Shown piece by piece: positions 10,161 through 23,300 of a stretch of 64,000 bases of DNA. The translations under genes and the position numbers were made by a program. The DNA is from Patella vulgata (lineage: Eukaryota; Mollusca; Gastropoda; Patellidae). Position 1 is the stretch's first letter. Each line of letters opens with the position of its first letter. The stretch is taken from the NCBI RefSeq assembly GCF_932274485.2, contig NC_065882.2, positions 82,052,767 to 82,116,766 on the forward strand, read 5' to 3'. Below the pieces are notes generated by a model that made no database searches, had not been told where the DNA came from, and was given only the letters and a program-made list of their open reading frames with translations.

Positions 10161-11292
10161 ACTGTAATTCGTAATGTTTATTTTAGGTATTGGCGCAAAC
10201 AGATAAATATGAGAATGCCCCTTTAAAAAATTTTAACTTAGTCACAAACAATGGACTCCACATACAAACAAACTGCTTTTATATCAGACTATTATTAAAG
10301 TTCTGGTGATAAATGGGGCACTTAAATTTCCACTTTTGGTTGTATATAAACAAGAAAAATGTTGTGATCTCAACCAAGAAAAATGTCTGTAGACCATTCA
10401 CATTTGGTAATATCTGAAGACAGCGCCATTTTGAAGACATTACCATGATTACCAAGAATATTCGTAATAATAAAAATTGAAATGTACAAAGAAATCAATT
10501 TCATGCCATTTGGAGTAACAAATGCACCAACTACATTTAAACGAGAAATTATTTATCTAACATACAATGACACGTCATATTGACTTGATTGGTAAATATA
10601 ACATGTCTCTCTCGGCTATTATTCTAGATATATTTAATTGACGCGTATACTATCTCCCTGATAATGTCTGTCTACTACATCGTTAACACGGTTCATCACG
10701 TGCATTTTGCATACCGATAGTTCATTGGCCAATCACGCTAATAGTTTGGATGCAGCTATGGCGGGTGTGGCACCAGGCAGGGTAAGCTTACTCTTCCGGA
10801 CACCTGTTACCACTGTTTGTCGTGTATTTTGTGCACGGTGAACAGTCCATATGCTGATTACACTGTTTTGCCTTATTACACTATTTTGCCTATACCGTTT
10901 TTTTAGGACTACGAATTTTGTCTAATGGTTTGGCTTGTTCGTACATTCCCATTCCGTCTCATATTTAACCAGTAAAATACTGCCTGTATTTCTGGCCTGT
11001 AAACCTTTTGCACACACTATAGGTGAGAGTTACTGGGTTTGTTTTGCTGATCTAAATGAAAACACCAAATTAAGATTTGTATAGTTGCTGCCCTTGTAAA
11101 TGCTTATTTGGAATTTTGTCTCGCTGGGTTTGTTTGGCTAGTCGTATAAGTCACATTTTTTAAAATTTAGAGTCGGGCTAACTTAGTTTGGCTAATCCGC
11201 TAATCATATGACTGAACCCTATCACAATTAAATTTGTCCATCAATTTTATGCTTATTTCTTGTCACTGAAGCCATCCTTCAAAATGCTGCAA

Positions 11293-11525
11293 GGGGGGGT
11301 GGGGTTGGATGGCCGAATGGTTAGCATGTGCGCGCTGTATCATGAGGTCTGTCATTGAGTCAACTGGCGTGGGTTCGATTCCCCGGTTGTACGTGACAAG
11401 AAGTAGGGTTGCTTGTCCAACCTTGTGGGTTTTCTCCCATTGACATAAAATGGAACCATGTGTTAGTCCCAATATGACCTAGTTTGTATCAAGTGGACGT
11501 TAAACCCCATTTCTCTCTCTCTCTC
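11293..11525 (+). mobile_element. SINE-B with internal deletion
   Basis: TTGGATGGCCGAATGGTTAG, GGGTTCGATTCCCCGG, TTCTCCCATTGACATAAAAT (core shortened), CAAGTGGACGTTAAACCCCA, CT tail. Confidence 0.88.
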
Positions 11526-11959
11526 AAAATGCTGCTATTTTGGGGCAGGGGTTAAAGCACCATTCCTACATGATGTATTCGATTGGAAAGTTTCCAGTAA
11601 AGAGCCTTTCTAGTGTCTTTTAATTTTCTGGTAACTCAATTCATAAACAGGAAAGCCCTCAGGAATTTATCTATTTAAAAGTTTGATAAGTTAGATTTAA
11701 ATAGCACACTAATATGACTGCATCCCAAAATAACCCCATTATATTGCCATTATAAAATAGCAATTTAAGGTAATAATAATATGCATGTCACATTAACTTT
11801 TAATCAGATTTTGTCAGTCAGCCAAATGGAAAGTTAAATATACATTTTTGGAGCTATACAATAAAAGTGTATTCATTTGCAAAGTATTTCTTTATCGGGA
11901 AGATCAATCGTTGTTACTACTTTATGCTAACCTCACTATTATTGGTAGTATATTTAGTG

Positions 11960-12235
11960 GTAGGTTCTCTGGGGTGTTCCAGCATAGTTTCACCTTGTCA
12001 GTGGTGCAAGACTAAGGGTCTGGCAAGGACAGTGGCTAGTCTTTCAGATGGAATTAAAAACTAATGTCACGTGTACAGATTAGCGTGCACGTTAAAGAAC
12101 TCTTGACAGTTGGAATTTGAAAACAGAGTAAGCTGTAGCGCGGCTGTCAATGCAAAATTTTTAAATTACCATCGTAGCACACTGTATTGCATCAGCATGT
12201 CGTCATTAGCTCAGTCAGGCGAATACAAAGAGTTA
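11960..12235 (+). mobile_element. Diverged SINE-A copy
   Basis: GGCAAGGACAGTGGCTAGTC, GCGTGCACGTTAAAGAAC, TTGACAGTTGGAATTTGA and GTAGCACACTGTATTGC are in family order. Confidence 0.65.
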
Positions 12236-12311
12236 TTAGAATTGCAGACAAGTAGTGACTAATTGTTTCTGTGTCACCACGAATTGAGTTTCTATTGCAG
12301 AAGGTTCACCT

Positions 12312-12515
12312 TGGGGGTGGGGGTGGGGGCGCTTGGTCTCATAAGATCTTTCATTGAGGAGTGTGGTTTTGATCTCAAGTGTATACGTGACAAGGAGAAG
12401 GGGCACCTGCCAATGACCACTACTAGCAAGCGAATTTTTGAAATACAATTGAACCATGTTAGTCACGGAATGACCTAGATTGTGTTGAGATGGCTTTAAA
12501 CCCCATTTCTCACTC
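12312..12515 (+). mobile_element. Old SINE-B copy
   Basis: GGTCTCATAAGATCTTTCAT, GTGTGGTTTTGATCTCAAG, AAGCGAATTTTTGAAATACA, GACCTAGATTGTGTTGAG; many substitutions. Confidence 0.65.
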
Positions 12516-12633
12516 CAGGTTCACCTTGATTATACTCACAATAAAAATAAACAGGGTTTAATATATACTCAACACAAACTATTTGAATATTTGTCTTTCC
12601 TATGGATGAACCCAGGGCTTAGTGGAGTGGAAC

Positions 12634-12929
12634 CAGCAATACTATATACCGGAAAACACCGGAAGACACAGGAAAACAACCGGAAAACACCATTTTATAC
12701 TGATACCGGAAAACACACTAAATACAGGAAAATACCCTAAATAGGTAACACTGAGCCTGGTCCTCTGTGTGCCTGGGTTAGGGTTAGGGTTAGTTTCCGG
12801 TTTATAGTATAGCCCTTCTCCAGGTTACCTATTTAGGGTTTTTTCCGGTATTTAGTGTTTTTCCGGTATTCAGTATAACATGGTGTTTACCGGTAGTTTT
12901 CCGGTGTTTTCCGGTATATAGTATAGCCC
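12634..12929. mobile_element. Foldback (inverted-repeat) element with telomere-like centre
   Basis: Left arm starts CAGCAATACTATATACCGG and the right arm, read inward, GGGCTATACTATATACCGG. Both arms contain repeated GGAAAACACCGG-type blocks, so most of the element can fold on itself. Flanked by the 9-bp repeat GAGTGGAAC (12625-12633, 12930-12938). The centre has GGGTTA units (12775-12793). Confidence 0.8.
12775..12793 (+). repeat. Three interstitial TTAGGG repeats
   Basis: GGGTTA three times plus a G, identical to the animal telomere repeat. It lies at the loop of the foldback element. Confidence 0.7.
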
Positions 12930-13189
12930 GAGTGGAACGGCACAAGATGACTGGAGATACCAAGGATGCCCCTTCCCCAATAAAAACAAACAAAAATTTG
13001 AATACCTGTCTCCCCCATGGATGAACCAAGGATTTAGTGGAGTGGAATGACTGGGGATACCGACGATGCCCCTCACCCAAAAAACACAAACAAAAATATG
13101 ACTGTGAGTTTATATAATATTGTTGTGAATATATTGTAACTATGTATATATTTAACATTATTAGATTACATACATTTACATATATAAAC

Positions 13190-13326
13190 GAGGTCCCATG
13201 TACACATTGGCGTGTACGTAAAAGATACCGGGAAAAATTTCTCTCAAAGCACACTGTATGGTGTATACCAGTCTTCATTAGCCCAGTCGGAGCAGAACAG
13301 TAGGACGTTAAACCCCATTTCATTTC
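13190..13326 (+). mobile_element. SINE-A fragment (3' half)
   Basis: GAGGTCCCATGTACACATTG, GCGTGTACGTAAAAGATAC, internal deletion, then TAGGACGTTAAACCCCATTT and the tail. Confidence 0.75.
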
Positions 13327-14019
13327 AATTATTACCTTTAAATTACTAATACTATATAAATAGATTTAAGGAGTATTATAATATTGTGTATTGAATAATA
13401 CACACTTATAACAGGTCAAGGACTTGTTATTCCAAATAAACAACATATTTTTAGACCAGTTGTAGTATGTAAATCCTTGTTAATTGTTAATAATATCATT
13501 ATGTAAAGAGGATATTTGACAAACAAATCGTGCAACTACTGGCTGTCAAAAATCTTCTTTAATTGTACTTGAATAATAATGCCAATAATATAGAGATTAA
13601 TATATTCATATCACGGTCTTTACAAATCTCCCGTAATTATCAAATTTATATTTAATGTTATTGTATTTCAATAAATGTCAATAATACTTGAGTTCAATAA
13701 AATATTCATATGGATAGAGCCGTGGAAGTCATAACACTTCCTTGTTAAAGCTCCACGTGTGTGCATACATTGCATTAATAGATTATATTCATGTATAATT
13801 CAATTTGGTGTGAATAGCTTATTTCATATCTTTTGTATAAATGTTTATCTAAGTAGACTTTTGGATTGAATTACTGGTAAACACACTTGACAAACCTGAA
13901 TTATCTTTAAATTGATCATTATTAAATATATATTAAATTGACATTATACAATAATGTGTAGGCCTACTATAAATGTCCGTTGGGTTTTATTGTGAACGGG
14001 TAAGAGTACCCATCATCAG

Positions 14020-14176
14020 GGCCCAGTTTCACGAAATTTTAACTAAAGATAAAACCCAAACTTTAGTAGATACTTCAATTTTGATTGGCTAAGCACTAAA
14101 ATCAATCTAATATTATCCAATCAAATTACTAAAATTTGGATTGTATCTTAGTTAAAATTTTGTGAAACAAGCCTCA
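14020..14176. mobile_element. MITE with about 25-bp inverted ends
   Basis: Left CAGTTTCACGAAATTTTAAC and right (reverse complement) TTGTTTCACAAAATTTTAAC match closely. About 155 bases, no ORF. Confidence 0.75.
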
Positions 14177-15594
14177 AGGCTGGATTATGGTGAGGGGGGC
14201 TGCAGTCAGGGACCCCAATATTAAAGGCAGTCCCATATTAGTTATAACAAAATTTTTGTACAATATGTTTGTGCCAAATAAATCTATCTATTTACCATAC
14301 TGAAAATGATCAGAATATGCCCCCTATTCACTGTCGATGCTAGGAACCCAGTGACATTTTGCGCCAGGAGCTTCATGCAAGCTTAACCCGACCCTGCCCA
14401 TCACTAGTGATAGCAAGCTGGAATGATGATTTGATAAAAATAAAAATTTTTAAATATTATAATAATACTACAACAAACAATAACAAAATGACATTTAACA
14501 AATTAATACAAAATGATAATAATATCTAAAATAACATATAATTTAATATCTAATTTTACAAAAATATGAGTGATGATTCGTTTCCAATTATTCTTTTTTC
14601 TAATGAAATGCATTAAATCTAAATATAGATAAAATCGTAGATATCTAATGATACTACAAGTCCTGTAAATTTATGAATAGAAACAATATACCAGAAGTCA
14701 CGATCACTCCAGCCAAAATTTACCTGCGAAGTTCAGGCAAACTTTCATTTGCAACAGGGTACTGATAAGTAAGTTGCTCTGGGGTGATCCAGTCTAAAAT
14801 AATATAAAAATAATATTTTATCTATCAATTATATAAAATGTATTTTATATACAAAAAGACTATAATCGTAGTCTACAACACAGAAATCACAGATATGCTA
14901 AATATTTACACACGGATATTATTTCGTTATACGGTATATTTTAAAAATATATATTTCTATTCATTTAATATATATAAATCTTTAATTTTTCTATTTATAA
15001 AATCTGACGCCACTGTGCTAACGTTAATGTCACCTTGGTTACGTTTTTAAAATCACCTTGGATACTGTCACATCGGGTACATGTATCAACAAAAGTTATT
15101 GTATATTCCATTTAATTTAAACGATGTGTATACTCATTCGATCAATGATCAATCACTATCCATTTTGCGCTCCAATCATAACAAAAAATCCCTTTGTTTA
15201 TCTACACATCCTTCGCTGTATCTCGTTCGACTCTAGGCTAAAACGCTCTGTAAAATTTTGCAGCAATAAGTTTCCAACACATAGATTTCACACTATTTAA
15301 TCCAAGGAGAATTATCAACAAAAATCAGTCGATTGTTACTTTATAGAAAATGACAAACTGTTTTCTATTTATCGATAATGGTGAGAGTACTACTCTCATT
15401 GAATCGTTGTACTTAATAAACCTTGTGAACGTTATCCATAAAGTTGTCTGTTATTATAATATTAGATCACACAATGTTTTTACAATTTCATGAAAATCAC
15501 CGAATCAGGAGGCAAAGTTAAAATACACAGTTCAATGGAAGAATTCGATGAAACTGAGCAACAGATAAATTCCATGGCTATCTCTCAAGATGTT

Positions 15595-15900
15595 TTCGGT
15601 ACCTTTATAGATTGTATAACAAAGAAATTAAATGGGGGATGTCAAAGTTGAGTTTTTGTCATTGACACTGTGCGATTGAAAAGTTTTTAATCTTAGAATC
15701 AGTGTGAAGAGTACAAACGAAACTAGTCACTGCTGCTAAACAGGGATAACTGGCCGTCACATCCCTGATTTTATCTTCTACCTTTATAGATTGATGTCGT
15801 TCGCGAACGTCTTGTTAATGATTGTTAATCTGTTGCAAAGATGTTTTGGGTACCTTTATAGATTGATGTCTTTCAAGAACCTCATTTGAGTGATTGTTAA
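15595..15900. repeat. Imperfect repeats of a GGTACCTTTATAGATTG motif
   Basis: The motif recurs at about 15598, 15779 and 15849. Two copies continue into ATGTCGTTCGCGAACGTC and ATGTCTTTCAAGAACCTC. The GTTCGCGAAC core is palindromic. Function unknown. Confidence 0.4.
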
Positions 15901-16087
15901 CGTGGAATCTTTAAACAAAATATCAGTCCGCAAATGTCTCAATTTTGTTCATTATTTACAAAGATGGGATGAATTGAAATGTTGTTCACATTCTACATTC
16001 CCTGCAAACGGTATATATAATATACAACACAAGTCAGCAACGCCAACTTTTGATGAGCCTCATTTTTATCCGATTGAATCCAAGCCT

Positions 16088-16215
16088 GGGGGGTTGGGTG
16101 GCCGAATGGTTAGCACGCGCGCTGTATCATACGGTCTGTCATTGAGTCGACTGGCGTGGTTTCGATCCCCGGTTGTACGTGACAAGGAGTAGGGTCGCCT
16201 GTCCAACATCTCTCT
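16088..16215 (+). mobile_element. SINE-B, 3'-truncated head half
   Basis: GGGGGGTTGGGTGGCCGAAT, GTGGTTTCGATCCCCGG, ends at GTCGCCTGTCCAAC followed by a few CT. Confidence 0.85.
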
Positions 16216-16444
16216 GAATCCAAGTCAATGTTTATATTTTGTTTCCTTGATCAAATGTTCAACCATCAATTTTGAGTACATTTTAGCGTGGATTAGGTCA
16301 CATGGAAAAATTTGATATTTTCAAAAAAATGCAAATGAGCACAGCAACTGTAATCGCAGATTTATAGTAAAAAAAAAATGCAGTGGATGAATTCTATCAA
16401 ATCAGCCAATCAGTTCGTAATATAATTTAACAATTTCTATCCCG

Positions 16445-16635
16445 TTAAAAGTTGTATTGATTTGCAGGAATTTCCTCATATAAAGAATCGTTCTCTGGAT
16501 AAGGGTCATCATGTGGAATCTCGGGTAGCGGTAAGTTAGGAGCACTCTTGACTTTTGTTATAACTCTTGTATCTGGTTTCAATCCACCTCCAAAACACAT
16601 CTCCAGTTTATTTTTAATGAATGTCCGATCAGTAC
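16445..16635 (-). CDS. STAP1: STAP-like exon 17: terminal exon ending in YEEI
   Basis: Starts TDRTFIKNKLEMCFGGGLKP and ends SLYEEIPANQYNF followed by TAA at 16447-16445. YEEI (codons at 16469-16480) is the optimal Src-family SH2 ligand sequence, here 12 residues from the C-terminus. The acceptor at 16636-16637 follows TTTTTTCTTCTTT in the transcript. No clear AATAAA was seen on this strand within the next 700 bases. Confidence 0.85.
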
Positions 16636-19600
16636 CTAAAGAAGAAAAAAATATTAAAAAATACGAAATGAAATGGGGTTTAACTTCCTACTGTTCTGCT
16701 CCAACTAGTCTAATAAAGACAGGCATACGCCATACAGTGTCGTATCAAATTGAATTCAAACTGCCAAGGATGCTTTGACAAGCCAGGGTTCTATGCCAAG
16801 CCCTCAGTCAGGGTGCTATGGCAAGCCCTCAGTCAGGGGGCTATGCCAAGCCCTCAGTCCTACACTGACAAGGGGGAACAACGCCAGAAAATCCTGTTGC
16901 ACATCTCGGCCGACACCGGGATCTAACTCGAGACCTGGTTAGCGAGCCAACGCCTAAATCAGTGAGCAACCAGGGATCCCATTAACAAATACACAATACA
17001 TAAAGAATCAATCGATGCAGAATTATTCAATTCTGGATACCAGTAGAAAAAATTTATTTTAAAAAAAAAAGTTAAAAACCAATAGAATTGGTATCATTAA
17101 AAAAAAGACAAAAGTTTCTAATTAATGACACAGGACTCCTTTGTAAGTTTTCGTAACTTTTTTCGAATCCGTTAACTGTGAAGTAATAAAATATGTTTAA
17201 ATCAAAGATAGTTGTTTTTCTATCTATAAAATAAACAACAAGAGAACCGGGACATTGGGGTTTAACATCCACTCGACATAAACTAGGTCCATTTCGGGAC
17301 CAACACATGGTTCAATTTTATTTCAATAATTCGCTTGCGCGTAGGGGTCTTTAGCAGTGGGAGGAAACCGGAGGACCTGGAGAAAACCCACGAGGTTGGA
17401 CAGGCAACCCTACTCCTTGTCACGTACAACTGGGGAAGCGTAACCACGCAAGTTGACTCGATGACAGGTCGTATGATACAGCACGCACGTGCTAACCATT
17501 CACGCCCCCCCCCCCACCCAAAACAAGACACTTATTGGGTATAAATGTTTCTGGTTTGGGTTGGTGTAATACTTACTGGGTACACATGTTTCTGGTTTGG
17601 ATGTAATATTACTGTTGATATCTTTACTGGATCCAGACGACACTAGAGTCTCATTATCATCTTCACCTGCAGGCACATAAGCATGACTTTGAGCATCCTC
17701 ATAAACACTGCCCTCAGTGTAACTATTACTATGACTACCATCACCATGGTTAAAGAAGTTTTGGTTATGTGCGTTAGCTTTGTTAGATGGGTAATCTTCT
17801 AAGTTTTCGTATAAATCCTCTAGGTGATTAGTTGACATTGTTTGCAGCTTTATTCTCGGATTTGTTAGTTTAGCTAATTAGAAAAACATTAGAATACTTA
17901 GTTAACTAGTGATTACATTAAATAGTTAACCATTGAAAACACTAGAATAGTTAACCAGTTATTACATTAAAATATTTAACAAGTTATAGTTAGTTAACCA
18001 GTGAAAACACCAGAATAGTTAACCAGTGATTACATTAAAGCATTAGAAAAGTTAAGCAGTGACGGCAGCAAATAGTTAACCAGTGATTACATTAAACATT
18101 AGAATAGTTAACCAGTGATTACATTAAGCATTAGAATAGTTAACCAGTGATTACATTAAAGCTTTAAAATAGTTAACCAGTGATTACACTGAATCATTAG
18201 AATAGTTAACCAGTGATTACATTAGAATAGTTAATCAGTGATTACACTGAAACATAATAGTTAACTAGTGATTACATTATAATAGTTAACCAGTGGTTAC
18301 ACTAAAAACATTTAAATAGGTCTGCAAATTACCTGCGATCTTAAAAATTCCCAGGATGTTTGAAATGAAATTTCCAAATATTATGATTTGTAAGACAAAT
18401 TACAAGGTTCATCGAGAAAGTCTGCGATAGGTAGTAAACCCGGATGAAGAGAAATAGTCAATGTAAAGAAATGGGGTTATGTCTTACTTGTCCGCACGAA
18501 ACAGGCTAATGAAAATTGGCATATGCCATGCAGTGTGCTATGAGGAAATTGTGCTGGAGAGCGGAGTTTTCGCCTACCCTACAGGGAAACTCAGTCGTTC
18601 GTTCCATCCAAGCGACTTGATACCATTCCTTTGCCAGACCTTCTGCCATTGCCTGAGAACATTTTACAGGCATTTTACACAAACCTGTGTTGCAAATATT
18701 AAACTTACTTGTGCTTTGGGGTTTTGCTTTAGTTTTAGGAGCAACTGGTGGTGGTGAATGAGCTTTAGGTGGTGATGGTAGAGCATCTGGTGTTCGTGAT
18801 GGGCTATCGACTACTATTTTAATCCCAGTAGGTTTCAAACTGGCCAGTTGACTCTGAATATCATTCAGATTCAGGGTGGAATTGTTGGATGCAGCAGAGA
18901 CAGGACGGGGTGTGTTCCCTGATGGACGAGAATCACAAGATGTATTTCCGGCGGAACCCATGGGTGGAAGGTTTACGTAAACCTGACCTTCCTGTTGATC
19001 TCCTGGATTGTAAGGCCTGGTTTGGTAAGGACTTGATTCCTCGATTTGTTGATGGATTCTTGGACTGTATGAATTTGAACCTGTGCTGTCTTTTCTATCG
19101 CTGCTGTGCTTGCGTTCCTTACTGATATAAGGATTTGAATCTGTGCTGACTTTCCTATCCCTACTGATATAAGGATTTGAATCTGTGCTGACTTTTCTAT
19201 CCCTACTGTTGTAAGGATTTGACCCTGTGCTCTCTTTTCTATCCCTACTGATGTAAGGATTTGACCCTGTGCTTTCTTTTCTATCCCTACTGTTGTAAGG
19301 ATTTGACCCTGTGCTTTCTTTTCTATCCCTACTGCTGTAAGGATCTGACTCCCTGGTATTATAAGGATTAACATCATCTGGTTGTTGAGGGTTGTAGGAG
19401 TAATCAAGGTGTTGTTGAGGTCGACGCCTTGGGTTGTAAGGATTATCATCATCATACTGTTGTGGCACAGCTGATCCACGATTAGTAGACGCACGACGCT
19501 GTACACCAGGATTTTGTTGAGGCACTGAAAAAATAAAACAAATATTACAATACCTATCAGTACTATATCCTGTTTACATCATCTGCAAAGAAAGAAATGG

Positions 19601-20005
19601 GTTTAACATTCACTTGACACAAACTAGGTCATTTCGGGACTAACATATGGTTCAATTTTATTTCTATAATTTGTTTGCACATAGCGGCCTTTTAGCAGTG
19701 GGAAGAAAGGTTGGACAGGTGACCCTTCTCCTTGTCATGTACAAGCGGGGATTCAAAACCGTGTCACTTGACTAAATGACAGACCTTATCTTTTCATTTT
19801 GCTAAAGACCCCTATGCGCAAGCGAATTATTGAAATAAAATTAAACCATATGTTAGTCCCGAAATGACCTAGTTTGTGTCGAGTGGACGTTAAACCCCAT
19901 TTCTCTCTCTCTCTCTCTTATCTTTTCATTTACATGTGTTAAAGCACTAGTGAATCAGCGTCTTACCACCCTGAAAATAGAGTAACCACAATCCATGCCG
20001 GAAAA

Positions 20006-20045
<40 letters not shown>

Positions 20046-20308
20046 CTCTCTCTCCCCTCTCTCTACTCTCTCTCTACTCTCTCTCTACTCTCTCTACTCT
20101 CTCTCTCCCCTCTCTCTACTCTCTCTCTACTCTCTCTCTACTCTCTCTACTCTCTCTCTCTCTCTACTCTCTCTCTCTCTACTCTCTCTCTTTCCTCTCT
20201 CTCTCTACTCTCTCTCTCTCTACTCTCTCTCTCTCTCTCTCTCTACTCTCTCTCTCTCTCTCTCTACTCTCTCTCTCTCTCTACTCTCTCTCTCTACTCT
20301 CTCTCTCT

Positions 20309-20344
<36 letters not shown>

Positions 20345-23300
20345 CTCTCTCTCTCTCTACTCTCTCTCTCTCTCTCTACTCTCTCTCTCTCTACTCTCTC
20401 TCTCTCTCTCTCTCTCTACTCTCTCTCTCTACTCTCTCTCTCTCTCTCTCTACTCTCTCTCTCTACTCTCTCTCTCTCTACTCTCTCTCTCTCTACTCTC
20501 TCTCTTTCCTCTCTCTCTCTACTCTCTCTCTCTCTACTCTCTCTCTCTCTCTCTCTCTACTCTCTCTCTCTCTCTCTACTCTCCCTCTCTCTCTCTACTC
20601 TCTCTCTCTCTCTACTCTCTACTCTCTCTACTCTCTCTCTCTCTCTACTCTCTCTCTCTACTCTCTCTCTCTCTCTCTACTCTCTCTCTCTCTCTCTCTC
20701 TACTCTCTCTCTCTCTACTCTCTCTCTCTCTCTCTCTACTCTCTCTCTCTCTCTCTACTCTCTCTCTCTCTCTCTACTCTCTCTCTCTCTCTTATTTAAT
20801 CTGGGGTCTTCCCTAAAACTTTAGACAGTGATTTAAGGTATTAAAAACAGTGAAGGTCTTGTTCGTCTACATACAGTATTGTTTACAGTGTATCCCTGTT
20901 GATAGCCTCATTGTCACGCAATTAGTTTTTCTGCAATATTCTGCTATGCACTGGTTAATTGGCCATAATAAAATCGTTATGTAAACATATTTGGTCCAAT
21001 ATGGAGCTCTGTTTAAAGCGTAATGATATTGTTACGCAGCTAACTATTGGTTGTTAATCTAATCTGATTATTGACCAGTCATAATTTGGAACAGAAATTT
21101 GCTTCCTTTACAGCAGTGTTAAGTGGGAGTAGCTCTTATCAAACAAAAAACTGCGAGGAGTATGCAGATATAAGGTACAGACCTTTTTGTTCCAGACTTG
21201 GATCGAACACTACATGTGGAACCGATTTAGATCTTCCAGTTTTCCTTACAATATTTTCTGCAATTAAAAATACAAAAACATATCATCTTAAAATCAGAGT
21301 TGCCAAACAACAATTATCAAATTTCTTTTGATGTCTATTCACTATAAATATAGGCCTATCAAAATAACTATTTCTACGTTAGCAAATGGAATCTACTAGA
21401 ATTAAGCATTGGCATTGTAGATATTGCTAAAGAAAGCAACTGAAGCAATTTTTTGAAGGTCCACATAAGAAGGTCACAAATAAATAGATGTACAATATCC
21501 CAGGTGCGTGTCAGGGGGTGGTCTAGATGCCCCTGTTCATTGGGAGCCTATGGTGAGAACCCCATACCCCCCTTGAGATTCTGCGGTCAGTCACCCTGGA
21601 ACAGAGCCCTCCCACCTGCTCATTTTTCTACACATGCCCCTGCTATACAATATTTAACTACCAACGACATACATATATAATATTGAACTACTAATGTCAC
21701 ACATAATACAATATCTAACAACTGATATCATACATATAAAATATCTATATACAATATCTGATGTCACATATCACAAATATCTAAATACTGACGTCACACA
21801 CAACATCATCTAAATACTGACGTCACACACAACATCATCTAAATATTTATGTTACACATACATACAATATCTAACTATTGACGTTATAAATATCTAACTA
21901 CTGACGTCACACATAGACAATATCTAACTACTGACATCACACAAATACAGTATCTAACTAATGACATCACACATTTACAACATCTAACTACTGACGTCAC
22001 ATACATACAATATCTAACTACTGACATTACAAATATCTAACTACTGATGTCACAAATATAACACAATATCTAACTACTGACGTCACACATATTACACAAT
22101 ATCTAACTTTCACAATGACGAATACGAATATATAACCCAAATCAACCAATTAATGAGAACATATATTTCTATCACCATTATATTAAATATACAAACTTAA
22201 AATTCCTCGATTATACGAAATGAAATGAAATGAAATGGGGTTTAACGTCCTATGTTCTGCTCCGAACTGGGCTAATGAAGACGGGCATACGTCATACAGT
22301 GTGCTATGAGGGAAATTTTGCCCGGACAGCGGCACTACGGCCTACTCTTATATCGAATTCCAACTGGCAAGGGATCTTTTACGTGCACGCCAATGTGTAC
22401 ACGGGACCTCAGTTTTTCGTCCCATCCGAACGACTAGACAGCTGTCCTTGTCAGGCCCTCCGTCCTGCATCACTGACAAGGGGGAACCACACAGGAAAAT
22501 CTGGATGAACTTTCTCGGCCAATTCAGGGATTGAACACCCGACCTCCAGACTAGCGAGCCAGCATCTTACCCACTTAGCCACGTGATCCCACCCTCAATT
22601 ATACAAAGTACAAAATGATTATAAATATAATTCCTCGATTTATACAAACTACAGAGTGAGTAAACATACTCTGTCTCATGTTATACAATACAGGAAATGA
22701 AAGTGTTAATACACAAAATATTAACCCTTGAACCATAGAATAACATTAACCTGTTAACTACCCAACAGCGTAAATACCTTTTACTCGTAATATAGATGAT
22801 AAGAAATTTCTACCCTTTCTGCCATTTCGATTTTCTTAAAAGTTAAATACACATTATGGGAGATTAGATAAAAGAGCTGGTAGTTCTCACTATAATAGTT
22901 AAAAACTAGATAATGTAAAAGGAATTTGCTGAAAAAATTTCAGTCAAATTGATCCACCCTGAACGGAGTATTTAACATTTGAAGTTTCGGCCTAGCCTCG
23001 ATCATCATTACTAAAGTCTGTACGATAAAAAACATTATCCATTTTTTGATTTACTCAGAAGCAGCAGACCGGATTCTAATCCAGTAAATATCGCTGGCTA
23101 GCATTGACATCGAGAGTTAATTATGGTCTGGATAAGTCAATTAATGTCTAATTAATAATTTAGATAACATTTCAGGCCTAAAGAAAGACCCGCAATCGGC
23201 ATATTTAGCTCTTGCATAATGTATGTTTAAATAACATGAATAATTCAATTTTTGTTTTTGTACCGTAATAAATATGTTAGCAGTGTGAATGCCACAAATG

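Larger units (their letters stand above)
8001..16444. other. Intergenic region between the convergent UBA6 and STAP-like genes
   Basis: Holds SINE fragments, two inverted-repeat elements (12634-12929, 14020-14176), a truncated TTAA-MITE and short tandem repeats. No ORF here resembles a gene. Nothing recognisable in 8470-8770, 9750-10010, 10170-11280, 11530-11950, 13330-14010 and 14180-15590. Confidence 0.6.

Noticed and set aside
17577-17838. ATG (MSTNHLEDL...) as start of a separate gene on the minus strand
   Set aside because: The open frame extends upstream to a good acceptor at 17874-17875 in the phase left by exon 19524-18709, so it is an internal Met of the adaptor.
19995-20816. 273-codon open frame of Ser-Leu repeats
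   Set aside because: It is the CT tract read in one frame. All frames of (CT)n are open and composition shows no protein-like content.
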